DNA of 11,413 bases from Acidobacteriota bacterium (GCA_003161195.1 PMOV01000085.1:1-11413), one strand, 5' to 3'. Positions 1 to 9,602 are shown, counted from the stretch's first letter. The notes: generated from the sequence alone by a model not told the origin. Numbers and translations: made by a program.

Positions 1-1
1 C

Positions 2-334
2 TCAGTGTGCCAGGGCAATGACTGCGCCGCCGGCTAAGATCAGTGCGCCGCCCGCGAGCACTGCCAACGACGGCGTCTGCTTGAAGACCAGCCAAGAGAT
101 GAGTTGGGCGATCACGAAAAAGAAGACGATATAGAGGCCGAGGAGCTTGCCAAAATCCCAGGGTGGGCGATTGACCGTCCAACCGTAGGCGAAGAGGAGG
201 ATTGCGGCGAGAAGGAACAAAGCAGCACGCGGCCAGAGTGCGCCGGAACGGAGGCCCAGGCGCACGATGGCGTCGCCGCCCGCTTCGAGTAGCGCGGCAA
301 GGAAGAGGATGAAAATAGCGGTGGGGGGGGTCAT
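2..334 (-). CDS. Small four-helix SMR/YnfA-like membrane protein
   Basis: This 110-residue protein is almost entirely hydrophobic. Four membrane segments can be read at about residues 5-25, 36-52, 65-84 and 88-108. Length and layout match the small multidrug resistance branch of the drug/metabolite transporter superfamily and the related YnfA (UPF0060) proteins. A glutamate at residue 17 in the first helix (LLEAGG) sits near where EmrE has its essential Glu14, but I see no other residue that fixes a substrate, so the role is inferred as small-molecule efflux or an orphan membrane function. The ATG at 334 is chosen because an AGGAG ribosome-binding site (341-345 on the plus strand) lies 6 nt upstream. 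A frame upstream stays open to 685, but it would overlap yggX and looks like soluble noise. An 8-base C run directly follows the start codon. The gene is divergent from yggX. Confidence 0.8.
   Translation of the reverse strand: MTPPTAIFILFLAALLEAGGDAIVRLGLRSGALWPRAALFLLAAILLFAYGWTVNRPPWDFGKLLGLYIVFFFVIAQLISWLVFKQTPSLAVLAGGALILAGGAVIALAH
323..330 (-). repeat. 8-base homopolymer at the start of the membrane gene
   Basis: Eight consecutive G on the plus strand read as a C8 tract in codons 2 to 4 of the SMR-like gene. A gain or loss of one base would frameshift almost the whole protein. Confidence 0.9.
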
Positions 335-360
335 GTGTGGCTCCTGTGCGGAAGCAGAGA

Positions 361-366
361 ATAATA
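361..366 (-). promoter_or_regulatory. Putative -10 element for the SMR-like gene
   Basis: On the minus strand this reads TATTAT, five of six matches to the sigma-70 -10 consensus. It would give a leader of about 20 nt containing the AGGAG site. No convincing -35 hexamer lies at the usual spacing, so this is only a candidate. Confidence 0.35.
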
Positions 367-496
367 GCAAAGGAATGCGCAGCGCGATGAATCGCAACAA
401 TTGCGGACGCCGGCTGGACGTTCGCTGGTTCGGCGGAGCTAGGAATTTGCGGCGTAGTGCAGTAAGGTAAAGTTTCGTGGGATTGGGAGGTTGCGA

Positions 497-829
497 ATGG
501 CTGACGAGCATTGTGGGCCGGCGCCGGCAGCGAGCGCGCCGGCAAAACCGGGCGACCGGATCGTGCATTGCGTGAAATTCGACAAGGATTTGCCGGGGCT
601 GGACCGCGTGCCATGGAAGGGCGCGATCGGCAAGCGCGTGTATGAGAATGTCTCGAAAGACGCGTGGAAATTGTGGATCGAGCATTCCAAGATGGTGATG
701 AACGAGTACCGCCTGAATCCCATGGATCCGAATTCGATGAAAATTATGGAAGAGCAGATGGAGCAGTTTTTCTTTGGGGCGGGAGCCAAGTTGCCGGAAG
801 GCTATGTGGCGCCGAAGGCCAAGGGCTAG
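497..829 (+). CDS. yggX: YggX-family Fe(II)/Fe-S trafficking protein
   Basis: YggX proteins are small soluble cytoplasmic proteins that protect Fe-S enzymes from oxidative damage and are linked to Fe(II) handling. The core, from about residue 25, follows the family: HCVKF with the conserved N-terminal cysteine, GAIGKRVYENVSKDAW, MVMNEYRLNPMDP, MEEQMEQFFFG and a final PEGYVAP. E. coli YggX is 91 residues. This protein is 110, and the excess is an N-terminal Ala/Pro-rich extension of about 20 residues with one more cysteine (EHCGP). The ATG at 497 is preferred over the in-frame TTG at 491 because GGGAGG (485-490) sits 6 nt before the ATG but directly against the TTG. The gene converges on the ATP-grasp gene with a 24-nt gap and lies two genes from aconitase, a classic YggX-protected type of enzyme. 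I saw no strong promoter. Confidence 0.93.
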   Translation: MADEHCGPAPAASAPAKPGDRIVHCVKFDKDLPGLDRVPWKGAIGKRVYENVSKDAWKLWIEHSKMVMNEYRLNPMDPNSMKIMEEQMEQFFFGAGAKLPEGYVAPKAKG

Positions 830-853
830 GTTTTCCCTGCGAGGCTAGAGCGA

Positions 854-2170
854 TCAAGCGCTTGCGGAAGGGTGATGCACGGCGAGTCGCGGCCTAATAA
901 GAAAAGCCAGTTTGCCGTGCGCCTCGCGCAGAGCGGCTTCTACAACTTCGGGACTTTCTCCAGTTGCAAAAATAAACCCTAGATAGCTCGAACCTTCGGG
1001 CCATGCGGCGATATAGTCATGCACGCGCGCGGTAATTTGAATTTGCGTGATACCAGGAGTGTGCGCGGCAGCTTCCTCGCCGGTCACTCCAGAGAAGATG
1101 CCGCTTTGCGGTATGGGAATCATCATGACTCCGGAAGCGGCGCTTTCGCGCGGGGCGTCGCTGCCGGGCAGCTCGAGGGCATGGCGGAGGAGTAGTTCCT
1201 CGAGGCCGATGCTTTCGCCGCTAGGGGAAAGCGTGAAATGCAGGGATTGCGCGCACAGGCCCCCGATCGGACGCGGCGCGATTTCCAGGGGCCAGACCGT
1301 CTCCGTTTCGGGCGTTTCGCCGGAGTCGCGCACGCGAAACTCCGCGTGCAGCGGGCCATGCGAGAGACCCATTGCGGCGGCACAGCGTTGCAGAGATTTC
1401 TCAACGGCCGCGAGTCGTGGCGCCGGAAGGCGCGACGGCGTTACATAGATGGTTTCTTCAAAGAACGGACCTTCGAGCGGATCGGGCTTGTCGAAAATGG
1501 CCAGGATGCGGATTTGGCCGGCGGTCATCAGCGCTTCGACCGCGACTTCGTGGCCAGGCAGATAGCCTTCGACGAGTATTTCGTTCAGGTGCGACTCGCG
1601 GGTGGCTTGAATCTCCGGAGTTTGCAGGAGTTTGTGAATGCGGGAAGCGGCGGCGAGAAATTCTCCGCGCGTGTTGGCGCGAACCACGCCCTGGCTCGCG
1701 GAGAGCGAGAGCGGCTTCAAGACGCAAGGGTAGATGAGGCCGAGCAGCGCCGGCTCGGGAAGCGGTTGCGTAGCCATAGCGCGGAACCACGGTACCGGCA
1801 TATCCGCGTCGCGCAAGACTTCGCGTGTGCGGAGTTTGTTGCCGCAGGCTTCAACGGCGGCCGGATGGTGAAACGGGATACCGAGGGCGCGTGCAACGCC
1901 AGCCGCGGCGTGCGCCGGGCGGTCTCCGAGAGCCAATATGCCGTCGACGTGTGTGGCGCGTGATTGCGTGACGACAGCGTGTGCAGCCTCGGTGGGCTTG
2001 GAAAAATCTACCGCGATAGCGCGATCTTCCCAGGGGTCGTCAAGTTGGTGGCAGCGGTCTGTGACGTATGCGAGGTCCACGTGCAATTTTTCGGCGGCCA
2101 CGGCAAAGCTGCGCGTCTGGTAGCCGAGCTTGGAAGCGAAGAGCAGGACGCGTTTGCGTGTGTCAGGCAT
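854..2170 (-). CDS. ATP-grasp ligase, L-amino-acid-ligase-like
   Basis: The 438-residue protein has ATP-grasp architecture. An N-terminal pre-ATP-grasp fold begins at about residue 7 (RVLLFASK). NKLRTREVL at 111 starts the central domain. The ATP-binding lysine is K152 in YPCVLKP, followed by a glycine/serine loop (SASQG). EILVEGYLPGHE spans about 197-208. Metal-binding candidates are E277 (HAEFRV) and E296 with R300 (EIAPRPIGG). The last part, with LGFIFATGESPEVVEAALREA near 397-417, resembles the extra C-terminal domain of L-amino acid ligases. The expected chemistry is ATP-dependent joining of a carboxylate to an amine through an acyl phosphate; the substrates are unknown. The start is the first methionine that begins a pre-ATP-grasp strand. 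There is no clear Shine-Dalgarno sequence, and a frame running up to 2356 overlaps the radical SAM gene. Its start lies 20 nt after the radical SAM stop, so the two are probably cotranscribed. Confidence 0.87.
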   Translation of the reverse strand: MPDTRKRVLLFASKLGYQTRSFAVAAEKLHVDLAYVTDRCHQLDDPWEDRAIAVDFSKPTEAAHAVVTQSRATHVDGILALGDRPAHAAAGVARALGIPFHHPAAVEACGNKLRTREVLRDADMPVPWFRAMATQPLPEPALLGLIYPCVLKPLSLSASQGVVRANTRGEFLAAASRIHKLLQTPEIQATRESHLNEILVEGYLPGHEVAVEALMTAGQIRILAIFDKPDPLEGPFFEETIYVTPSRLPAPRLAAVEKSLQRCAAAMGLSHGPLHAEFRVRDSGETPETETVWPLEIAPRPIGGLCAQSLHFTLSPSGESIGLEELLLRHALELPGSDAPRESAASGVMMIPIPQSGIFSGVTGEEAAAHTPGITQIQITARVHDYIAAWPEGSSYLGFIFATGESPEVVEAALREAHGKLAFLIRPRLAVHHPSASA

Positions 2171-2190
2171 GACGAGACGATGCGCGCTTT

Positions 2191-3741
2191 TCAGACGAAC
2201 TGATCCGCTGAGACGGAGGGATGTTTTGGCCGAGCGGGCACGGCGGGGCGTGCTACATCCTCCGCAACATTCGCGCGAGCAGACGAAGGGATCGGCGGCG
2301 ACTTTGCGCCGATGGAAACGAACTGAGCGGGCGTGGGCTCGGCGCAGCAATACCATGGTTCGCTTAGAAAGGGTACGGGCTCCGATTCGCGGCGCGCGTT
2401 CAATGCGGAAGCCGGTACGCCGGCCGCGGCGTGCGCCACATCCCAGATTTGTACAAATGTTTCCCGGCGGGACAGCTTCTGTCGGTCGGCGCTGGCGGCG
2501 ATGCGCTGCACTTCAGCGCTGAGCGCGTCAAGGCGCGGGTCCGCGTGAACCCACGGGAACACCAGCGACTCGGAATCGAAGCTGCCCAGCATCGGCGGAA
2601 CTTCCGGCAACTCCAGCAAGCGCGAGCCTGCGGGAATCAGGAGGCGAATGCCCAGCTGAATGGGCGCGACATTTTCGACGAGATCTTCCTCCTGCACGAC
2701 GCGCAGCAGATCAAGATAGCCTTCCATCGTCGTCCACGGCGAGAACGGCACGAACGTGGGATGCAGGGTGAGGCGGTGATCGCGAAACGTCGCCACGACG
2801 GCGAGAAAATCTTCGCGCGTGTGACCTTTTTCCAGAATCGCGAGGAATGCGTTGTCCACCGACTCAACCGCGCTAATGACGAATAAGCATCCCGTTTCTC
2901 GCAGCGTAGGGAGATGTTGCCGGTATTTCTTAAGGTGCTCGATCTTGATGGTGACATCGTAAGTCACCGCGGGAAATTGCTCGTGAAACCCCTTCAAGAT
3001 CCCCAGCGCGTGGCCGATGCCATTAAAAAAGTCCGGGTCGCCAAAGGAAATATGCTGTGCCCCGGCGACCACTTGGCGGCGAATGTCTTCGAGCACTACG
3101 TCGCGTGGCACGATGCGGAACACCCCGTTATACACGGGAACGACGGGGCAGTGCCGGCAAAGATGCTTGCAGCCGCGGCTGGCCTCCGTGGAGCCGACGA
3201 GGCGGTAGCCAGCGACGGGAACCAGCAGGTGCGCGTATTTCTCGATAGGCGGCAAGCCCTCGCGGTCGGGCACTTCGAACGACAGGCGCGCAAGGGAAAT
3301 AAGGGGCTGACGTTGCGGCAAGACGGTGGATGATGTCGCGGGCGTAACCCCTGACGTTGCGATCTCCGCTGTCGTAGCGGAAAGTTCTTCGGCAAGCTCG
3401 ACGAGCGCAGCCTCAAACTCTCCGCCGAGCAGCGTGTGCACACCCAGCCCACGCAAATATTCCGCGTTCATCGGCGCATACAATCCGTAACAACATAATT
3501 GCGCACCGGGATTCTGGCGGCGCAACTCCGGAATCAGCCGCGCGGCGAGACGCGTGGCCGTGTGCATCGGGAGATACATCGCGATCAACTGCGCCGCGGC
3601 CACCGTACCGGTATCCAAAACTTGCCGCGAGAGATCGCAGCACGTCACCACATGACCCCGCTTGCGCAGCCATGCCGCCGGAGACACCAGCCCAAACGGC
3701 TGGCGTCCAAGCTCATACGTCGATAGCAGCACGATATTCAT
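2191..3741 (-). CDS. CCAEP-tail radical SAM enzyme with B12-binding-like N-terminus
   Basis: This is a 516-residue radical SAM protein. Residues 1 to about 125 form a Rossmann-like region typical of B12-binding radical SAM proteins (MNIVLLSTYE, then MHTATRLA, CYGLYAP and LLGGEFE), but no DxHxxG cobalamin motif is visible. The [4Fe-4S] cluster motif CKHLCRHC (CX3CX2C) is at 191-198. The barrel continues with ISFGDPDFFNG, TIKIEHL and a SAVES segment. Near the C-terminus, WYCCAEP places CCAEP at 465-469, followed by a Pro/Ala-rich tail of about 47 residues. From memory this matches a family named for a CUAEP or CCAEP tail, in which some members carry selenocysteine. Here both codons are TGC, so this is the cysteine form. 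The substrate is unknown. The ATG at 3741 is chosen over an in-frame GTG at 3771 because the protein opens with a typical first strand there and because a TATACT -10 candidate overlaps the GTG. The ATP-grasp gene follows after 20 nt. Confidence 0.92.
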   Translation of the reverse strand: MNIVLLSTYELGRQPFGLVSPAAWLRKRGHVVTCCDLSRQVLDTGTVAAAQLIAMYLPMHTATRLAARLIPELRRQNPGAQLCCYGLYAPMNAEYLRGLGVHTLLGGEFEAALVELAEELSATTAEIATSGVTPATSSTVLPQRQPLISLARLSFEVPDREGLPPIEKYAHLLVPVAGYRLVGSTEASRGCKHLCRHCPVVPVYNGVFRIVPRDVVLEDIRRQVVAGAQHISFGDPDFFNGIGHALGILKGFHEQFPAVTYDVTIKIEHLKKYRQHLPTLRETGCLFVISAVESVDNAFLAILEKGHTREDFLAVVATFRDHRLTLHPTFVPFSPWTTMEGYLDLLRVVQEEDLVENVAPIQLGIRLLIPAGSRLLELPEVPPMLGSFDSESLVFPWVHADPRLDALSAEVQRIAASADRQKLSRRETFVQIWDVAHAAAGVPASALNARRESEPVPFLSEPWYCCAEPTPAQFVSIGAKSPPIPSSARANVAEDVARPAVPARPKHPSVSADQFV

Positions 3742-3772
3742 GGCAAGGGCCGGCTCACACCGCGGCACCACC

Positions 3773-3778
3773 AGTATA
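3773..3778 (-). promoter_or_regulatory. Putative -10 of the radical SAM/ATP-grasp operon
   Basis: The minus strand reads TATACT, five of six matches to the -10 consensus, placed to give a leader of about 25 nt before the ATG at 3741. The -35 region is poor (TTCCAA at 3800-3795, 16-nt spacing). Confidence 0.4.
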
Positions 3779-3806
3779 GCCGCCCACCGCGCGATTGGAA
3801 TTCGGT

Positions 3807-3812
3807 TATCAT
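3807..3812 (+). promoter_or_regulatory. Putative -10 of acnA
   Basis: TATCAT matches five of six -10 consensus bases and would start transcription near 3819, about 26 nt before the acnA ATG. No good -35 is present. The matching -35 position would lie between the two divergent -10 elements. Confidence 0.35.
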
Positions 3813-3845
3813 GGAAGCACGATTTTGCGAAAAGGACGGCGAGTA

Positions 3846-6512
<2,667 letters not shown>

Positions 6513-6594
6513 TTATAGCGCCATTATTTTCTTGAGGACGTCCCATCTCGGCGGGATCTGCGCGCCTGGGCTCGCTGGTGCGCTACCGAATTCG

Positions 6595-6625
6595 TTGCCC
6601 ACTTGCCGCTAACCCAGAGTATATT
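6595..6625 (+). promoter_or_regulatory. Putative promoter of the amidohydrolase gene
   Basis: TTGCCC (6595-6600) and TATATT (6620-6625) are fair -35 and -10 matches, separated by a slightly long 19 nt. Transcription would start near 6632, about 30 nt before the chosen GTG. I see no clear terminator for acnA in the 148-nt gap. Confidence 0.35.
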
Positions 6626-6660
6626 TCTCCTGAAATTCCGTGGCCCCGGAAAGGCATCGC

Positions 6661-7971
6661 GTGCCGAATCGCGCCTTCGCAATATTTGTCTGGCTGTTGT
6701 ACCTCGCTGCCCACACCGAGGCGCAAGTTGCATCCACAACTGCTGCGCCGCCAAGCGCCCCAGTGACTACGGTGATTCGCGCTGGAAAGTTCATCGATGT
6801 GGAGACCGGCAAGGTCCTCGCGAATCAAGTCATCGTGGTGCGCGATAAAAAGATTGTTTCGGTGGGCGAGGGAGATACCGCAATTCCCAACGGCGCTATG
6901 ATGATCGATCTCTCACATATGACCGTCATGCCCGGGCTGATCGATTGCCACACGCATCTGGTCGGCGACGCCACCGATACTGATCCCGTGTCCGAACTGC
7001 GAAAAACTTCCGCTGTGCGCGCCTTTGAATCTATTCCCAACGCCAAAGTGACGTTGCTCGCCGGATTTACCACCGTGCGCGATGTGGGCACCTATCGCGC
7101 CCTGGTCGATGTAGCTCTGCGCGACGCCATCGCTCGCGGCGATGTAATCGGTCCACGCATGTTTGTAGCTGGAGCGTACATCACCATCACCGGAGGCGGC
7201 GGCGCCCTGAATGGCGTCGCGCCGGATATCACCTTGCCATGGGATTTGCGATTCGGTGTGGCCGATGGCCCCGACGAAGTGCGCCAGCGCGTGCGCGCTC
7301 TGGAAGCCAACGGCGTGGACCTCATCAAGGTGATCGCCACGGGAGCATTTTTATCCCACGGCAGCATTCCAAGCACCGACGATTTCACCTACGACGAGAT
7401 TCGCGCGGCGGTGGAAGAAGCCGGCAAAAAAGGCTTGCGCGTGGCCGCCCACGCCCATGGCGCGGACGGCATCAAAAACGCGGTGCGCGCCGGCGTGGCC
7501 TCCATCGAACACGGCACGTTCATCGACGACGAAGGTTTGCGCATGATGAAGGAGCACGGCACCTATCTAGTGGCCGATATTTACGATGATGAATGCATTT
7601 CCACTGGGATAAATGGCATGCCCGCGGATTTTCAGGCCAAGCAAGGCGCGGAAACGCAGCGCCAGAACTTCAAGAAGGCCGTTTTGCTCGGCGTGAAGAT
7701 CGCCTTCGGCACGGATGCTTCCGTATGTCCGCATGGAACCAACGCCAAACAGTTTGCATATCAGGTGAAATACGGCCAAACGCCCATGCAGGCGATTCAG
7801 TCCGCGACCATTAACGCCGCGACTCTGATTGGCAAGCCCGAGGAGTTTGGCTCCATCGCGCCCGGCAAATACGCCGACATTATTGCCGTGAGCGGCGATG
7901 TACTGGCCGATGTGCGCGTCCTCGAACACGTTGCCTTCGTTATGAAAGAAGGCAAAATTTACAAACAATAG
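6661..7971 (+). CDS. Secreted amidohydrolase, imidazolonepropionase/Xaa-Pro-dipeptidase-like
   Basis: This 436-residue metal-dependent hydrolase belongs to the amidohydrolase superfamily. The first 22 residues form a signal peptide: an arginine, the hydrophobic run AFAIFVWLLYLAA, then a likely cut near HTEA/Q. A Pro/Ala linker leads to a small beta domain (VIRAGKFIDVETG). The metal site is complete: H97 and H99 (DCHTH), the carboxylated-lysine candidate K223 (IKVIATG), H264 (AHAHG), H284 (IEHGTF) and D352 (FGTDA). The domain closes with GSIAPGKYADIIAV. Relatives include prolidase-type dipeptidases that cleave Xaa-Pro or other dipeptides, and imidazolonepropionase; a peptide or cyclic-amide substrate outside the cytoplasm is inferred. 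The GTG at 6661 is chosen because GGAAAGG (6648-6654) lies 6 nt upstream; the GTG at 6640 has no ribosome-binding site. Its stop codon abuts the stop codon of the convergent Lgt fusion gene with no gap. Confidence 0.92.
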   Translation: MPNRAFAIFVWLLYLAAHTEAQVASTTAAPPSAPVTTVIRAGKFIDVETGKVLANQVIVVRDKKIVSVGEGDTAIPNGAMMIDLSHMTVMPGLIDCHTHLVGDATDTDPVSELRKTSAVRAFESIPNAKVTLLAGFTTVRDVGTYRALVDVALRDAIARGDVIGPRMFVAGAYITITGGGGALNGVAPDITLPWDLRFGVADGPDEVRQRVRALEANGVDLIKVIATGAFLSHGSIPSTDDFTYDEIRAAVEEAGKKGLRVAAHAHGADGIKNAVRAGVASIEHGTFIDDEGLRMMKEHGTYLVADIYDDECISTGINGMPADFQAKQGAETQRQNFKKAVLLGVKIAFGTDASVCPHGTNAKQFAYQVKYGQTPMQAIQSATINAATLIGKPEEFGSIAPGKYADIIAVSGDVLADVRVLEHVAFVMKEGKIYKQ

Positions 7972-9402
7972 CTATACGCGGCCCGCACGTTTTTGCGCTA
8001 GCACCAGGCCGCGCGGGGTCGGCAGCAGCAACACCGACAGCAAACCTTCCTGTTCCATCTTCAGCGCGCCTTCGCGCACCGTTTTCATCGATGAACTGGC
8101 GTCGTGCATCACGATGATGCCGAACGGGCCGATTTGCGGCAGGAAGCGGCGCACTTCCTGTTCGCGCAAGCCCACGTCGCTATCACAAAACAGAAAATCG
8201 ATGCGCCCGTCGACGGTCATCTCCAGGCTGGATTCGTTACGCGCGTCAATCCACTGTCCAAGTCCCGAAGATTTGAACCGTTCGACGGCGGCGGCAAACA
8301 CTTTGGGGTCGTATTCGCAGGTGATGACCTTGCCGACGCCATTCGCCTGCAAACCTTCCGCGATACGCAGCGTGCTCAAACCAGAAAACGTGCCGGTCTC
8401 GACGACTAACTCCGGCTTCAGCGTGGTCACCAGCGACCGCAAAAAATCCAGCACTTCCACTTCCGCGCTCATGGAATCGTACATGTGCCACCGTTCCGGA
8501 TGCGGGCATTCGGGAGTTGGTTTGTGATACTCGGACTGCAGAACATCGCCGCGCGTCAGAATGTGCTCTACGATGCGGTGTTCCTTCTTAAGGCCGTGGT
8601 ACTCGCTTTTAATACGCCAAAGAAGCACCGCGCCAAGCAGGATAGAAACCAGGCTGGCGGCCTGGGCGTTGGTCAGGCCGAAGAAAGAGCGCGGATTGAT
8701 GCGCAAAAACTCGATGAGGAAGCGCGCTATGCCGGTGAGGATCAAGTAATTGCAGAAAATTTCGCCTTTGGCTTTGGGACCGCGCACGGCTTTCGTTCCC
8801 ATGTGCCACAGGAACGCCGCGATGGCCATCCAGATGAGAAATTCGTAGATCGGCGTAGGATGGACGCGGTCCGTCGTGGGGACCACGCCATTGGGGAAAC
8901 TCATCCCCCACGGCAGCGACGTCGGGCGGCCATAGTCGCCATCGCCAGAGAGCAGGCAGCCGATGCGGCCAATCGCGTAGCCCACAGCGGCGGCCGGCGA
9001 GCAAATGTCGAAAAACTCCAGCAGCGGAGTTTCGTAGTAACGCGCGAGAAGAATCAGCGCCAAGAAACCGCCCAGAAAGCCGCCGAACCACGCGAAACCG
9101 TAGCGCGTCAGCAGCATCGGCTTCGGATCGGCGAAGAACTGCACAGGAGTTTCCAATACGTGATAAAGCCGCGCGCCTACAAGACCGGCGATGCCAGCGA
9201 TAGTTACGATGAGGAATCCGTCGTCGCGATTTGCTGGAGCTTCGCCGGATTTCCCCCGCTTTGCAGGGGCGGTCAGCGCGGCGGCGCGCCGGTTCAAATC
9301 GGCCTGAAGAACGTAGCCTGAGACCAAGAGCGCGGTGGCGACCATCAGGCCGAAGGTGGGAATCGGCCAGGGAAAATAGGGAATGTTCAGGAATGGAATC
9401 AT
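7972..9402 (-). CDS. lgt: Lgt-type diacylglyceryl transferase fused to a SAM methyltransferase
   Basis: One 476-residue frame joins two enzymes. Residues 1 to about 266 are an integral membrane Lgt domain, the family that moves diacylglycerol from phosphatidylglycerol to the lipobox cysteine of prolipoproteins. Visible marks are GFAWFGGFLGG at 102-112, GRIGCLLSGDGDYG at 145-158, HPTPIYE at 181-187 and ARFLIEFLR at 226-234. The GRIG arginine and the RFLIE arginine and glutamate are kept. The usual GRxGNFxNxE is replaced by a GDGDYG form, and the usual histidine of the HGG segment is phenylalanine. A charged linker (about 267-310) leads to a cytosolic class I methyltransferase: VVETGTFSGLSTLRIAEGL at 333-351, acidic motif II CEYDP at 362-366, DFLFCDSD at 402-409 and VMHDAS at 431-436. 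The ATG at 9402 is favoured by the first membrane segment, but no Shine-Dalgarno sequence is seen. The methyltransferase substrate is unknown. Confidence 0.9.
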   Translation of the reverse strand: MIPFLNIPYFPWPIPTFGLMVATALLVSGYVLQADLNRRAAALTAPAKRGKSGEAPANRDDGFLIVTIAGIAGLVGARLYHVLETPVQFFADPKPMLLTRYGFAWFGGFLGGFLALILLARYYETPLLEFFDICSPAAAVGYAIGRIGCLLSGDGDYGRPTSLPWGMSFPNGVVPTTDRVHPTPIYEFLIWMAIAAFLWHMGTKAVRGPKAKGEIFCNYLILTGIARFLIEFLRINPRSFFGLTNAQAASLVSILLGAVLLWRIKSEYHGLKKEHRIVEHILTRGDVLQSEYHKPTPECPHPERWHMYDSMSAEVEVLDFLRSLVTTLKPELVVETGTFSGLSTLRIAEGLQANGVGKVITCEYDPKVFAAAVERFKSSGLGQWIDARNESSLEMTVDGRIDFLFCDSDVGLREQEVRRFLPQIGPFGIIVMHDASSSMKTVREGALKMEQEGLLSVLLLPTPRGLVLAQKRAGRV

Positions 9403-9422
9403 GAAAAAATTTGTTCTAGAGA

Positions 9423-9428
9423 AGTATA
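9423..9428 (-). promoter_or_regulatory. Putative -10 of the Lgt-methyltransferase gene
   Basis: The minus strand reads TATACT, the same hexamer found before the radical SAM gene. It would start transcription about 14 nt before the ATG at 9402, giving a very short leader without a ribosome-binding site. No -35 is recognisable. Confidence 0.35.
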
Positions 9429-9506
9429 CACGACGCCACGGGCGAGCCCGGCGTTGGGCGACCGCCAGGTGCATTCATCGGCCGTTAATCGGATCAGCGT
9501 TAAGGT

Positions 9507-9512
9507 TAGAAT
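9507..9512 (+). promoter_or_regulatory. Putative -10 of the multicopper oxidase gene
   Basis: TAGAAT matches five of six -10 bases, with a weak TTAATC at 9485-9490 as a possible -35 (16-nt spacing). Transcription from here would give a leader of about 120 nt that includes the hairpin at 9577-9602. Confidence 0.3.
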
Positions 9513-9565
9513 TGGCGTCCGCTGGCTGGAGCGCCCATCGCGAGTTTGTGGCCCTCGGGTAAAGA

Positions 9566-9602
9566 CCTTGGGTAACGGCTTGGGGGAAAGGGCCCCAAGG
9601 CC
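9566..9602 (+). promoter_or_regulatory. Hairpin leader with two competing pairings
   Basis: GGCTTGGGG (9577-9585) can pair with CCCCAAGGCC (9593-9602) around a 7-nt loop with one bulged G, giving a stem of nine G/C-rich pairs. An upstream CCTTGGG (9566-9572) is a perfect 7-base complement of CCCAAGG (9594-9600) and would compete for the same strand. There is no U-run, so it is not an ordinary intrinsic terminator. It does not match any riboswitch I recognise. It lies in the probable 5' leader of the multicopper oxidase mRNA. Confidence 0.5.

Noticed and set aside
335..685. Upstream extension of the minus-strand membrane gene to 685
   Set aside because: It overlaps yggX on the other strand, is not family-like, and the AGGAG site supports the ATG at 334.
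855..864. Perfect 10-base palindrome CAAGCGCTTG at the end of the ATP-grasp gene
   Set aside because: It has no loop or T-run, so it is not a terminator, and it overlaps coding sequence; probably chance.
1238..1963. Open plus-strand frame of 241 codons
   Set aside because: It lies wholly antisense to the ATP-grasp gene and is arginine-rich with no family resemblance, typical of GC-rich antisense frames.
3742..3771. GTG at 3771 as the start of the radical SAM protein
   Set aside because: It has no ribosome-binding site, adds ten residues before a typical first strand, and a TATACT -10 candidate lies against it.
8485..9321. Open plus-strand frame of 278 codons opposite the Lgt fusion
   Set aside because: It has no recognisable motifs and is opposite a clearly conserved membrane and methyltransferase protein.
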